Below are positions 33,706 to 42,660 of a DNA stretch of 64,000 nucleotides, piece after piece. A program made the position numbers and the translations under genes. The notes under the pieces were generated by a model. The model did no database searches. It saw only the letters and a program-made list of their open reading frames with translations, and was not told the DNA's origin. The DNA is from a bacterium GBS-1 (lineage in GTDB: Bacteria; Synergistota; GBS-1), in assembly GCA_001443005.1 (NCBI GenBank), contig LEKQ01000001.1, forward strand, positions 516,792 to 580,791, in the 5' to 3' direction. Every line of letters begins with the position of its first letter. The stretch's first letter is position 1.

Positions 33706-35126
33706 CTTCTCTCCAGGTAATCTAAAACCCTTTGAGCTCTTTCAAGCGCTTCCTTAACGCCGATGAGCTCTATAAAGTGATAGAGCTCGGGACCTGTCTT
33801 CCTACCTGTGAGAGCTATCCTTAACGGAAATAGAACCTTTCCCCTCTTTAGCCCCACCCTATCAACCACGCCTTTTAGAAGCTCCCAAGCTAAGGAAGCT
33901 GAAACCTCCTTATACTTATAGGGAGTAAAAACCTCTAAGAAAGCCTTAAGAACCTGAGTAACATGATCAAACTTAAGCTCCTCCTCAATCGAAGAATCAA
34001 AGGGTAGGGAAAAGCTTATCAAAGGTAAGGCCTCTTCCACCATTTCGCGCAACGTTGAAGTGTGCTCCCTATAAACCGCAACTACCTTTTTAAGCCAATC
34101 GGCATTCATAGGGAAACCCTTCTCCAAGAAAAAGGGTATAGCCTGCTCATAAACCTCATCCAGGGGCAGCTTCCTCATGTAGTAACCATTCATCCACCTA
34201 AGTTTATTTATATCAAATATAGCTGGATTTCTTGAAAGCCTATCCAATGAAAAGAGCTCTATCATCTCGTCCATCGAGAATATCTCTCTATCATCGGGAG
34301 AAGACCAACCCAAGAGTAAAAGGTAGTTATCCATAGCCGAGGGTAGATAACCATCTTTCCTATACTGAGATATAGCTACAGCACCATGCCTCTTCGAGAG
34401 CTTACTTCTATCAGGACCAAGTATCATTGAAACGTGAGCAAATTGAGGCGGATCCCAACCAAAAGCCTGATATATAAGCAACTGCTTAGGAGTATTAGCT
34501 ATATGCTCATCAGCCCTTATCACATGAGTTATATTCATATGGTGATCGTCTATCACAACGGCGAAGTTATAAGTCGGTAAACCATCAGACCGCATTATAA
34601 CGAAATCCCCTATGTCGGAAAACCTAAACTTAAGCTCTCCCCTAACGATATCCTTAAAAGATATCTCCCCTCCCTCCGGAACCTTAAACCTTATAGCTGC
34701 AACCCTTCCTTCGCTCTCAAGCTTTTTCCTATCGCTCTCAGAAAGGTTTCTACACCTACCACTATACTTAGGAGCTATCCCCAAGCTCAGCATCTCTTCA
34801 CGCATTTCCTCTATCTCCGCCTCGGTACAGTAGCAAGGATAAGCCAAACCCCTTTGAACTAGCTCCTCCGCATGCTTCCTATAAAGATCGACCCTCTCCG
34901 TCTGACGATATGGCCCCTCATCCCAGTGAAGCCCAAGCCACCTCAAATCCTCCATTATGGCCTTTTCAGCTTCCACCGTTGAACGCTCCCTATCAGTGTC
35001 CTCTATTCTTAAAATAAAAGCCCCCTTCGTCTTCTTAGCAAAAAGGTAGTTAAATAGAGCAGTTCTCGCTCCACCAACGTGAAGATAGCCTGTGGGGCTC
35101 GGTGCAAACCTAACCCTGACGCTCAA
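33702..35126 (-). CDS. gltX: Glutamate-tRNA ligase
   Basis: 474 residues from TTG 35126, which stands just after GGAGATGAT and 7 nt after the rlpA-like stop; a TTG at 35177 would overlap that gene by 44 nt. It begins SVRVRFAPSPTGYLHVGGA with the HIGH-type motif, and carries RSKLSKRHGA (KMSKS-type) near 235, plus a Cys pair and HxC-like zinc element near 100 (YPCYCTEAEIEEM). Class I enzyme charging tRNA-Glu, and tRNA-Gln as well if the cell uses GatCAB, not visible here. Confidence 0.96.
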   Translation of the reverse strand: MSVRVRFAPSPTGYLHVGGARTALFNYLFAKKTKGAFILRIEDTDRERSTVEAEKAIMEDLRWLGLHWDEGPYRQTERVDLYRKHAEELVQRGLAYPCYCTEAEIEEMREEMLSLGIAPKYSGRCRNLSESDRKKLESEGRVAAIRFKVPEGGEISFKDIVRGELKFRFSDIGDFVIMRSDGLPTYNFAVVIDDHHMNITHVIRADEHIANTPKQLLIYQAFGWDPPQFAHVSMILGPDRSKLSKRHGAVAISQYRKDGYLPSAMDNYLLLLGWSSPDDREIFSMDEMIELFSLDRLSRNPAIFDINKLRWMNGYYMRKLPLDEVYEQAIPFFLEKGFPMNADWLKKVVAVYREHTSTLREMVEEALPLISFSLPFDSSIEEELKFDHVTQVLKAFLEVFTPYKYKEVSASLAWELLKGVVDRVGLKRGKVLFPLRIALTGRKTGPELYHFIELIGVKEALERAQRVLDYLERR

Positions 35127-35133
35127 GGCAATA

Positions 35134-35883
35134 TCATCTCCTACCACCAAATCTATCATCCCACTGGATGACTTCAATCTTTACCTTAGCCAGTCCTCGT
35201 CCCTTCATCTCCAGTACCTCAGCAGCAGCAGTCGACAAGTCTATCACCCTCCCAGCAACATAGGGACCCCTATCTATTATCCTAACTATAACCCATCTAC
35301 CAGTCTTAACATCAGTTACCTTAACGAGAGAGTTGAAGGGAAGGGTTCTTGAAGCCGCCACAAGCGCTCTATCCCAATAGAGCTCCCCACTTGCCGTCCT
35401 CCTATTATTCCACTCTTTACCATACCAAGAAGCTATTCCCTCGATAATACGGGGATGGGAAACGGAACGCGACCAGAGCCTATGGGACTGAAGAGAAGCC
35501 ATGCTATAGCACAGATTGTTCAGCCAAATAGCAGCCAGATAAAAGGAAGTGGTTTTATTATCAAGAGCGTCCTCAGCCTTAACCCTGAAAATCTCCTCAC
35601 CTTCATATTTGATGACGCAATCATTCTTATCCTTCGCTATCTCAAAGTTCCTGAAGAGAAGCCCCCTCTCCCATAGAGAGTTAACCTTGGTTACGAACTC
35701 GCTTGCCCTCCTTTCAGGATTCCCTCTCCTAAGCCTCATGATGGTATGCCCTGCAAACTTTACCTCAACAACACCGCTACTTATCTTGCTTTCCCACCAA
35801 CAGGGAAAGCTCTGAGCATGAGCATCCCCCCAAAGCACAACCTGATAAAAAAGCAAAGCTATCAAAGCTAACCTCTTAAGCAT
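35134..35883 (-). CDS. rlpA: RlpA-like septal lytic transglycosylase/lipoprotein
   Basis: 249 residues. Signal peptide (1-23, ending GDAHA), an unassigned N-terminal part containing a cystatin-like region (about 30-140), then the double-psi beta-barrel of RlpA (about 150-245): EGIASWYGKEWNNRRTASG, LPFNSLVKVTDVKTG, VRIIDRGPYVAGRVIDLS. The Asp of the IDRGPY motif, important in P. aeruginosa RlpA for cleaving denuded glycan, is present. No SPOR domain and no lipobox Cys. Overlaps ispF upstream by 8 nt. Confidence 0.85.
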   Translation of the reverse strand: MLKRLALIALLFYQVVLWGDAHAQSFPCWWESKISSGVVEVKFAGHTIMRLRRGNPERRASEFVTKVNSLWERGLLFRNFEIAKDKNDCVIKYEGEEIFRVKAEDALDNKTTSFYLAAIWLNNLCYSMASLQSHRLWSRSVSHPRIIEGIASWYGKEWNNRRTASGELYWDRALVAASRTLPFNSLVKVTDVKTGRWVIVRIIDRGPYVAGRVIDLSTAAAEVLEMKGRGLAKVKIEVIQWDDRFGGRR

Positions 35884-36358
35884 TCTTTTCCACCACCTTT
35901 ACAAGGGATAGGGCTGCAATCCCCTCTCCTCTTCCTAGAGCCCCCAGGCCTTCGGGACTAACCGCCTTAACGCTAACCTTATCTAAGCTAAGGTGAAGGA
36001 TCTTAGAGAGATTTTCCCTCATAGCTGGGATATAACTCTTAAGCCTAGGAGCTTGAGCAACTACGGTAACATCGATTTGATATGGGATGTAACCCTTTTC
36101 CTCGAGAAGCTTAAGGACTTCCTTAAGCAAAAGCTCACTCCTTATGTCCTTAAAAGCTGGATCATCAGGTGGAAAGTAATCACCTAAATCCCCCAGAGCC
36201 AAAGCCCCGAGAAAGGCATCACATAGGGAATGAATAACCACATCCGCATCGGAGTTTCCTAAAAGCCCCATGGGATAATCTATCTCCACTCCACCAAGAT
36301 AAAGCCTTCTTCCCTCAACAAGGGGATGAATATCGTAGCCAAACCCAACCCTCTCCAT
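35876..36358 (-). CDS. ispF: 2-C-methyl-D-erythritol 2,4-cyclodiphosphate synthase
   Basis: 160 residues, normal. MEP-pathway enzyme of isoprenoid synthesis. Zinc ligands Asp and His in GYDIHPL (8, 10) and His in DADVVIHSLCDA (42); GDLGDYFPPDDP and GLGALGRGEGIAALS are present. IspD, its usual neighbour or fusion partner, is not next to it; the supply of undecaprenyl phosphate links it to uppP and the surface-polymer genes of this block. Confidence 0.97.
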   Translation of the reverse strand: MERVGFGYDIHPLVEGRRLYLGGVEIDYPMGLLGNSDADVVIHSLCDAFLGALALGDLGDYFPPDDPAFKDIRSELLLKEVLKLLEEKGYIPYQIDVTVVAQAPRLKSYIPAMRENLSKILHLSLDKVSVKAVSPEGLGALGRGEGIAALSLVKVVEKNA

Positions 36359-36364
36359 AGCGCC

Positions 36365-37480
36365 TCACTTAACTATTTTCTTTATCTTTCCAAAGATCAT
36401 CCTTCCAGCAGCCGTTTGAAGAACACTCGTTACCTGAAGCTCAGCAACCCTACCTATATGGTGCTTACCCTCCTCAACCACAACCATAGTTCCATCGTCG
36501 AGATATCCAACTCCCTGCCCTGATTCCTTACCCTCCCTTATAATCTGAACCACTAGCTCCTCACCTGGGAGCACCAGCGGCTTTAAGGCGTTCGCAAGCT
36601 CATTTATATTCAAAACCTTAACCCCCTCGATGCTCGCCACCTTGTTCAAATTGTAATCGGTTGTTATTATCTCAGCGTTCAACTTCTTAGCTAAAGCTAT
36701 TAACTTATCATCCACGCTCTTTCCCTCCACATCCTCTTCCACTATCTTAACCTTATCCTTACCCTCCTTTTGAAGCTTAGCTAATATATCAAGACCTCTC
36801 CTCCCTCTGCTTCTTTTCATGGGATCAGTTGAATCAGCCACATATTGAAGCTCATTTAAGACAAACCTTGGAATGAGTATGGCACCCTCTATGAAACCGC
36901 TTTTGTAAATATCAAATATCCTTCCATCTATTATAACACTTGTATCTAAGATCTTTGGATAAGAGATTTCTCCATAGGTCGCCTCCTTTTTAACACCCTT
37001 TAAAGATAGCTTATCCTTCAACTTTGGAATCACACCAAAAAGCAACACTATCTCTTCCTTCTTCTTAAGGGCAAGCCCAACACCAAGATAACCAAAAACT
37101 ATGTTAAGAATGAGAGGAAAGTACTCCCCAATTATAGGAATGGGAGTTAATGAAACCGCTAAAAGATTGGCCACCACAAGCCCTAATATCAATCCCAACA
37201 ACCCAATGGCTATGTCCACCGCGGGAAGCTTCTGAAGATCGCTTTCCACCTTACTCACAACCCTTAATATCGTTCTTATTATGCTGGGAGATAGGATATA
37301 CATGATGAAACCACCAAAAACTGTGATAGCCCCAATTATACTCATCTTGCTAACAGCTTTTAAAGGATAATCTATATACCTTAAAACATAAGGACTTATC
37401 TGATAACCTATACCTAACCCTAAAAGCACAAAGGTTACTTGAAGCACCCTCTCCACGAAGTGGATCTGCTTTTCACCCAA
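36365..37480 (-). CDS. PIN/TRAM domain membrane protein (YacL-like)
   Basis: 371 residues, TTG start 6 nt after GAGGAGGTG. Four membrane helices (about 10-140), a PIN nuclease domain (about 175-290) with KILDTSVIIDGRIFDI, IPRFVLNELQYVAD and the acidic DDKLIALAKKLNAEIITTDYN, then a TRAM RNA-binding domain (about 300-365). Conserved in Firmicutes as yacL beside ispD-ispF, as here beside ispF. All four PIN acidic residues appear present, so a membrane-tethered RNase is likely. Confidence 0.92.
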   Translation of the reverse strand: MGEKQIHFVERVLQVTFVLLGLGIGYQISPYVLRYIDYPLKAVSKMSIIGAITVFGGFIMYILSPSIIRTILRVVSKVESDLQKLPAVDIAIGLLGLILGLVVANLLAVSLTPIPIIGEYFPLILNIVFGYLGVGLALKKKEEIVLLFGVIPKLKDKLSLKGVKKEATYGEISYPKILDTSVIIDGRIFDIYKSGFIEGAILIPRFVLNELQYVADSTDPMKRSRGRRGLDILAKLQKEGKDKVKIVEEDVEGKSVDDKLIALAKKLNAEIITTDYNLNKVASIEGVKVLNINELANALKPLVLPGEELVVQIIREGKESGQGVGYLDDGTMVVVEEGKHHIGRVAELQVTSVLQTAAGRMIFGKIKKIVK

Positions 37481-37483
37481 GAC

Positions 37484-38089
37484 CTACACCTCCTCAACCT
37501 CTCTCCTTCCCTCAAAGGCCTTAGTGAGAGTAAGAACGTCCGCCATATCAACGTTTCCACCTATAGGTATACCAAAAGCCAGACGGGTTATCTTAACCTT
37601 GAAGGGCTTAAGGATATCGACTATGTAGAACATGGTGGTATCTCCCTCAACGCTTGGGTCAAGAGCTAAGATAACCTCCTTAACGTCCCCCTTCTCAACT
37701 CTTCTAACGAGTCCAGATAAGTTTATGCTCTCTGGGCCCTTACCCTCGGTAAAGGATATAAGCCCACCTAAGATGTGATAGACCCCTTTATAAAAGGAAG
37801 CCCTTTCTATGCTTAAGAGATCAAGAACATCCTCAACAACGCAAACAGTCGCGTGATCTCTTTGGGGATCAGAACATATCCCACAAGGATCACTGTCGCT
37901 TAAGGCACCACAAACTGAACAAGGTTTCAGCTTCTCTCTAACCTCTATAATGAGCTCGGCTATCCTCCTCACCTTCTCAGGCCTCTCTTTAAGAAGGTGA
38001 AAGATGATCCTCTGGGAGCTTCTCTCTCCCAGACCAGGAAGCTCACTTAAAAGAACCATGAGCTCTTTCAAAGACCTTGCTAAAACCAA
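37484..38089 (-). CDS. recR: Recombination mediator RecR
   Basis: 201 residues, full length. Helix-hairpin-helix (LLSELPGLGERSSQRIIFHLL), four-Cys zinc finger (CSVCGALSDSDPCGIC), Toprim domain (VCVVEDVLDLLSIE, LALDPSVEGDTT), Walker-like C-terminus (RLAFGIPIGGNVDMADVLTL). Acts with RecO/RecF in loading RecA. TTG at 38089 lies inside the end of ybaB; no strong Shine-Dalgarno, so coupling is likely. Confidence 0.96.
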   Translation of the reverse strand: MVLARSLKELMVLLSELPGLGERSSQRIIFHLLKERPEKVRRIAELIIEVREKLKPCSVCGALSDSDPCGICSDPQRDHATVCVVEDVLDLLSIERASFYKGVYHILGGLISFTEGKGPESINLSGLVRRVEKGDVKEVILALDPSVEGDTTMFYIVDILKPFKVKITRLAFGIPIGGNVDMADVLTLTKAFEGRREVEEV

Positions 38090-38373
38090 GGAAGCTTCAT
38101 CCCTCCCAATAAACTCCCCATCCTACTCATGGCAAGTTCTCTCGCCTTCCTAAGGGCATCATTAGCAGCCGCAACTATAAGATCACAAAGCATCTCCACA
38201 TCATCAGGGTTTAAGACCTCACGATCTATGTGAACCTCAAGGATCTCTTGCTGCCCATTGGCTATTACCCTAACCATGCCTCCTCCGGCAGACCCCTCAA
38301 CCTTCTGGGAAGCAAGCTCCTCCTGGACCCTAACAAGTTTCTCTTGAAGCTGTTTTATAAGCTTTCCCTCCAA
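38080..38373 (-). CDS. YbaB/EbfC nucleoid-associated protein
   Basis: 97 residues, normal. Central motif EGSAGGGMVRVIANGQQEILEVHID, then LNPDDVEMLCDLIVAAANDALRKA. DNA-binding dimers with tweezer shape. Sits upstream of recR with a 10-nt overlap, the classic ybaB-recR pair. TTG start. Confidence 0.94.
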   Translation of the reverse strand: MEGKLIKQLQEKLVRVQEELASQKVEGSAGGGMVRVIANGQQEILEVHIDREVLNPDDVEMLCDLIVAAANDALRKARELAMSRMGSLLGGMKLPWF

Positions 38374-38386
38374 ATCCTACACCCCC

Positions 38387-38833
38387 TTAATAGTGATAGG
38401 GCTCACCCTTCATTATCTTAAAGGCTCTATATATCTGCTCCAAAAGGACAAGCCGCGCAAGCTCATGGGTAAAAGTTAACTTTGAAAGCGACCAAACTTC
38501 AAAACTGCACTCCCTAACCTTCTCAGAGATCCCTCTCACCCCTCCCAAAATGAAGGCAGGTACCTTCCCCCTTAGAAAGAGAACCTCCAACTTCTTCGCA
38601 AGCTCGGTTGAGGAAAGGACCTCACCTCTTTCGTCCAAAGCAATTAGGTAATCCTTACCCTCAATGCTCCTTAAAATATTATCCCCTTCCTTTACGGGAT
38701 CTCCCAACTCCTCAATCTCCTCAACGTAAACTTTACAGAAAGGGCTGAGCCTCTTAATATATTCATTTATGGCATCTTTGTAAAACCTCTGTTTTATCTT
38801 ACCCACAGCTATCACTTTCACCCTGTAAGCCAT
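38387..38833 (-). CDS. rlmH: 23S rRNA (pseudouridine1915-N3)-methyltransferase RlmH
   Basis: About 148 residues from ATG 38833; GTG 38821 is the other candidate, giving MKVIAVGKIK. SPOUT-fold methyltransferase: VKVIAVGKIKQRFYKDAINEYIKRL, ALDERGEVLSS, FILGGVRGISEKV and SLSKLTFTHELARLVLLEQIYRAF ending GEPYHY, all diagnostic. Its first codons overlap the end of the DUF951 gene by 35 nt. Confidence 0.95.
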   Translation of the reverse strand: MAYRVKVIAVGKIKQRFYKDAINEYIKRLSPFCKVYVEEIEELGDPVKEGDNILRSIEGKDYLIALDERGEVLSSTELAKKLEVLFLRGKVPAFILGGVRGISEKVRECSFEVWSLSKLTFTHELARLVLLEQIYRAFKIMKGEPYHY

Positions 38834-38993
38834 ATCCAACTATCAATCTCTTCAATTTGCTTCTTGGAATCCATACCTCTCTTCCACACTTTAAGCACTT
38901 AAGCTTAAAATCAGCACCTTCCCTCAACACCTTCCACTCATAGCCACCACAGGGGTGGGGCTTCCTAAGCTTGATTACCCTCCCAACCATCAT
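38799..38993 (-). CDS. DUF951 zinc-ribbon-like small protein
   Basis: 64 residues. Matches the DUF951 pattern: VGRVIKLRKPHPCGGYEWKV, then REGADFKLKCLKCGREVWIPRSK. Three cysteines (PC, CLKC) and a His suggest zinc binding. Known from Firmicutes and related phyla, function unknown. ATGA overlap with the EnvC-like gene upstream. Confidence 0.88.
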   Translation of the reverse strand: MMVGRVIKLRKPHPCGGYEWKVLREGADFKLKCLKCGREVWIPRSKLKRLIVGYGLQGESDSCG

Positions 38994-40210
38994 CTTCTAG
39001 GCAAGTAATCGAGAGGATCCACCGCTTTACCATCTATCCTAACCTCGAAGTATAGATGAGGACCCGTAGCCCAACCTGTTGTGCCAACACTTCCGATAGT
39101 TTGCCCCTGTGAGACCCTCTGCCCTTCGCTAACCACTACATCCTGAAGGTGAGCATAAACCGTTGCCACCCCATCGTCATGAAGTATAATAACGACCTTG
39201 CCATAACCCCTCAACCAACCAGCATAGGCCACCTCACCTGCCGCTGCTGCCCTAACAACCGTACCAGCTGGAGCCCCGATATCTATACCTGCGTGGAACT
39301 GCCTGGTCTTAAAAATGGGGTGAATTCTGTAACCGTAACCTGATGTCACGGGACCATCGACAGGCCAAATTAATTTAGTTCTTCTAAAACCTACTCTGAA
39401 ACCTCCTCTATCCTCGACTCTTCTTGAAGCCGCTGCCTGTTTTTCAAGGATGAGCTTCCTAATCGATATCTCAAGTTGCTTGGAAAGCTCCTCAAACTCC
39501 ATATAAGCCTTCTGATAAAGCTCCTTCTCCTGCCGAATCTTCTTAAGTAAAGCCTCTCTTTCAGCCTTCTTTTTATTCAAAGAGGCGGTTTCAGCCTGAA
39601 GCTTGTTCCTCAAAGCGATCAGGTCCTTAAGCTTTTTCTCAAGCTCTGCCTTTTCTCTCGAAAGTTCCTTCTCCTTACGCTCTATATCATCTATTAATGA
39701 GGATTCATAGGAGGCTATCCTCCTAAGGTAAAGACTGTTTAAAGCGAAGCTCTCCCACGTTCGAGCCCTGAGCAAGGCTTCGATATACCCTGCCCTCCCA
39801 TACCTATAAATCGCTTGAATCCTCTCCGCAAGCAAAGCTCTTCTTTTCTCTAACTCCTCAAGAAGCTTAGTTATGATCTTCTTCTTATTCTCTATTTCAG
39901 CATTAAGCTTCCTTATCTTAAGATCGGTTATCTTCGTCTCCAAGGTCAAGCGTTCTATCTCCTTATCAAGTTTGTTTATCTCATCAAAGAGGCTTCTCTC
40001 CTTCTCAGTCCGAGCTTTTATGAGCCTCTCTTGTTGCTCAAGCTGTTTTTTAACCCTTTCCAAGAGCTCTTGCCTCTTTCTTATCTCCTCATCATAATCT
40101 ATAGCAAAAGAGAGGGAAGATAGGAACAAAACCCAAAGCCAAGCTAAGGAAAGGAGAAGAACAAACCTCTTACTCCATAGCGACCTTACCCAGGAGACGC
40201 TGAACGGCAA
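38990..40210 (-). CDS. envC: EnvC-like murein hydrolase activator (degenerate M23 domain)
   Basis: About 406 residues from TTG 40210, preferred because it gives a compact signal anchor (about 16-38). Long coiled coil (about 40-270) and a C-terminal M23/LytM domain (about 290-400): PVDGPVTSGYGYRIHPIF, HAGIDIGAPAGTVVRA, TVYAHLQDV, GPHLYFEVRIDG. Peptidases have HxH at the last motif; here it is H-L-Y, so a zinc ligand is replaced by Tyr, as in EnvC activators, which do not cut murein but switch on amidases. Starts inside ftsX by 41 nt, right after ftsE-ftsX, the complex that controls EnvC. Confidence 0.88.
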   Translation of the reverse strand: MPFSVSWVRSLWSKRFVLLLSLAWLWVLFLSSLSFAIDYDEEIRKRQELLERVKKQLEQQERLIKARTEKERSLFDEINKLDKEIERLTLETKITDLKIRKLNAEIENKKKIITKLLEELEKRRALLAERIQAIYRYGRAGYIEALLRARTWESFALNSLYLRRIASYESSLIDDIERKEKELSREKAELEKKLKDLIALRNKLQAETASLNKKKAEREALLKKIRQEKELYQKAYMEFEELSKQLEISIRKLILEKQAAASRRVEDRGGFRVGFRRTKLIWPVDGPVTSGYGYRIHPIFKTRQFHAGIDIGAPAGTVVRAAAAGEVAYAGWLRGYGKVVIILHDDGVATVYAHLQDVVVSEGQRVSQGQTIGSVGTTGWATGPHLYFEVRIDGKAVDPLDYLPRR

Positions 40211-41060
40211 ACAAACCACCCCCAAACCCGATCAGAAGCCCAAGAAGGAGAACAGCTCCACATAGCTTATAAAGCACAGCTGTTTCCAAGATAACGGGGA
40301 TAAACGGAAATTGAGACGAAAGAACCTTAACCGCTTCACCATAACTTAAGATAAGGGCTCCGAAGGCCAATACCCCTCCTACCCCACCGAGTATCACACC
40401 TTCGAATATGAAGGGAAACCTTATGAACCAATGGGTTGCACCGACTAACTTCATTATCTCTATCTCTTCCCTTCTCGCATAAACGACAAGCCTAACGGTG
40501 TTAAATATAACCAAAAGGGCAGATACCAAAAGAATCGATCCTAGGATACCGCCGCCGTAGATGAGAAACCTCTGAATGGCAAGGAGCTTCTGAGCAGCTT
40601 CCTTACCGTATATTACCTCCTGAGTCTCACTCCACCCTTTAAGGGACCTAACCACCGCCTCCACATCTGAAGCTCTCTTAACCCTTATCTCAAATACATC
40701 GGGAAGAGGATTAGTTTTAAGAAGCCCAAGCAGATCTTCTCGGCCGAGCTCTTTGGCGAGATTCCTCAACCCTTCACCCCTCGATATAAACCTAGCCTCC
40801 TTAACACCGTTCAAAGAAAGTATACTGTTGTAAAGCCTTTGAACATCCTGAGGGGTGGGATTCCCCTTTAAGACGAGCCTTATCTCTAAGCTCTCCGAAA
40901 GGCTCTCAACAGCGAACCGAACGTTAGCTCCAATCATCAGAAAGACTCCCAAGATGAAAAGAACCAAAAATATGGTTATTATACTAAGCAGACTCATTAC
41001 CCTATGGCGCCATAGACCCTTTAAAGCTTCACTGATAAAGTATTTGAGCTTATACATCAT
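40170..41060 (-). CDS. ftsX: Cell division protein FtsX
   Basis: 296 residues, normal. Four membrane helices: about 20-42, 172-193, 220-245 and 265-287, with an extracytoplasmic loop between the first two that in other species contacts EnvC-type activators. Conserved QRFLIYGGGILGSILLVSALLVIFNT and EEIEIMKLVGATHWFIRFPFIFEG. ATG 41060 is preceded by GGAGGTT inside ftsE (11-nt overlap). Confidence 0.95.
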   Translation of the reverse strand: MMYKLKYFISEALKGLWRHRVMSLLSIITIFLVLFILGVFLMIGANVRFAVESLSESLEIRLVLKGNPTPQDVQRLYNSILSLNGVKEARFISRGEGLRNLAKELGREDLLGLLKTNPLPDVFEIRVKRASDVEAVVRSLKGWSETQEVIYGKEAAQKLLAIQRFLIYGGGILGSILLVSALLVIFNTVRLVVYARREEIEIMKLVGATHWFIRFPFIFEGVILGGVGGVLAFGALILSYGEAVKVLSSQFPFIPVILETAVLYKLCGAVLLLGLLIGFGGGLFAVQRLLGKVAME

Positions 41061-41730
41061 AACCTCCCTCTTTATCGTCCCTTACTAAAGCGCCATCTCT
41101 CAAAACTATAACCCTTTTCCTCAGGGAATTAACTATATCCCTGTTGTGAGTTGCCACTATAACCGTAGTTCCCCTTAGGTTAGCTTCAACCAAGAGGTCT
41201 ATTATACCCCTTGCAGCCTCGAAATCCAAATTACCCGTAGGCTCATCGGCTAAAAGTATCGGAGGGTCATAGACCAAGGCTCTCGCCATGGCCGCTCTCT
41301 GACGCTCACCACCCGAAAGCTGATAAGGTAAAAGATGCTTCCTATGAGATAGCCCAACCCTCTCAAGGACCTCCTCAACCCTCGCCTCCTTCTCATCAGG
41401 ATCGCACCCTATAACCTCAAGGGCAAAAGCCACGTTTTCATAAACGTTCTTGTAAGGAAGGAGCTTAAAATCCTGAAAAACAAACCCTATCTTTCTCCTT
41501 AAATAGGGGATCTCCTTCTCCTTCATCTTGGCCAAGTTCTCACCCATAACGTATACGCTTCCCCTCGTTGGCTTAATCTCCCTATATATTAGCCTCAGGA
41601 AGGTCGTTTTACCCGAACCAGTAGGCCCTATGAGGAAAACGAATTCCCCCTTCTCTATATTCACGGTTATATCTCTTAAAGCCACTATACCATGAGGATA
41701 AACCTTAGTAACGGCACTAAAACTTATCAA
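41050..41730 (-). CDS. ftsE: Cell division ATP-binding protein FtsE
   Basis: 226 residues. ABC ATPase: GPTGSGKTT (near 36), FVFQDFKLLPYKNVYENVA (near 85), LSGGERQRAAMARAL (near 138), LADEPTGNLD (near 160), ATHNRDIV (H-loop). The FtsE-specific opening ISFSAVTKVYPHGIVAL is present. TTG 41730 lies 14 nt inside the end of the transketolase gene. With FtsX it couples cytoplasmic division signals to murein cleavage outside. Confidence 0.95.
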   Translation of the reverse strand: MISFSAVTKVYPHGIVALRDITVNIEKGEFVFLIGPTGSGKTTFLRLIYREIKPTRGSVYVMGENLAKMKEKEIPYLRRKIGFVFQDFKLLPYKNVYENVAFALEVIGCDPDEKEARVEEVLERVGLSHRKHLLPYQLSGGERQRAAMARALVYDPPILLADEPTGNLDFEAARGIIDLLVEANLRGTTVIVATHNRDIVNSLRKRVIVLRDGALVRDDKEGGYDV

Positions 41731-42658
41731 GGAAGTTTTTCACCTCTCTCGCTATTCCTTCAGAATCAAGTCCCAGATGTCTTAAAAGAGCATAAGCTTC
41801 CCCTGAACAGCAGAAGGTATCTCTCACACCAAGCCTCTTTAACGGGCAGGGCATCTTCTCCGACAGGAGCTCGGCAACAGCTCCTCCAAGACCCCCTATG
41901 ATGCTGTGATCCTCAGCGGTTATAACCTTCTTGGTTTTAGAAACGCTGTCTAATATCAGCTCCTCCGGTAGAGGTTTTATTGAATAGGAATCTATAACTT
42001 CAGCAGAGATGCCAATATTTTCAAGCATAGATGCAGCAGTAAGAACCTCATGGACCAGTGGTCCTTCCGCTATTATGGTAACATCTCTCCCCTCCTTAAG
42101 AAGCTTTCCTCCACCTATCTCGAACCTCTCGCCCTGAGGATATATGTCTGGCAAGGAAACCCTAGTTAACCTGAGATAAAAGGGACCGCTTTCCTCCGCT
42201 ATTCTCAAAACCAGGTTATAGGTAGACTCGTAATCGCAACTTGCCAAGACCCGCATGTTAGGCATCACCCTCATCAAAGCTATATCCTCTATCGCGTGGT
42301 GAGTTGCCCCATCCTCTCCAACGGTAACCCCTCCATGAGTAGCTACTATCTTCACATTAGCCATGGCATAGGCTACCGCAACTCTTACCTGATCATAGGC
42401 TCTCGAGGTAGCAAATACAGCAAAAGTGCTAGCGAAAACGGTCTTACCCGAAAGGGCAAGGCCAGACGCCGTCGCCATCATGTTAGCCTCGGCTATTCCC
42501 ATATTGAAGAACCTATCTGGGAAGCGAGCACCAAACTTAGCAGTTTGTGTCGAAGTTGATAGATCAGCATCCAAAACCACTACGTCATTCCTTTCCTCTC
42601 CAAGCTTAATCAAAGCCTTAGCATAAGCTTCTCTCGGTGATCGCTTTGTAACCCCCAT
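41717..42658 (-). CDS. Transketolase, C-terminal subunit
   Basis: 313 residues. Pyrimidine-binding and C-terminal domains of a split transketolase: VVVLDADLSTSTQTAKF, RFFNMGIAEANMMATASGLA (Glu that activates thiamine diphosphate), THGGVTVGEDGATHHAIEDIA, and the C-terminal swivel (AEDHSIIGGLGGAVAELL). Two nt after the N-terminal subunit gene. Split transketolases are common in anaerobes and thermophiles. Confidence 0.94.
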   Translation of the reverse strand: MGVTKRSPREAYAKALIKLGEERNDVVVLDADLSTSTQTAKFGARFPDRFFNMGIAEANMMATASGLALSGKTVFASTFAVFATSRAYDQVRVAVAYAMANVKIVATHGGVTVGEDGATHHAIEDIALMRVMPNMRVLASCDYESTYNLVLRIAEESGPFYLRLTRVSLPDIYPQGERFEIGGGKLLKEGRDVTIIAEGPLVHEVLTAASMLENIGISAEVIDSYSIKPLPEELILDSVSKTKKVITAEDHSIIGGLGGAVAELLSEKMPCPLKRLGVRDTFCCSGEAYALLRHLGLDSEGIAREVKNFLDKF

Positions 42659-42660
42659 CC

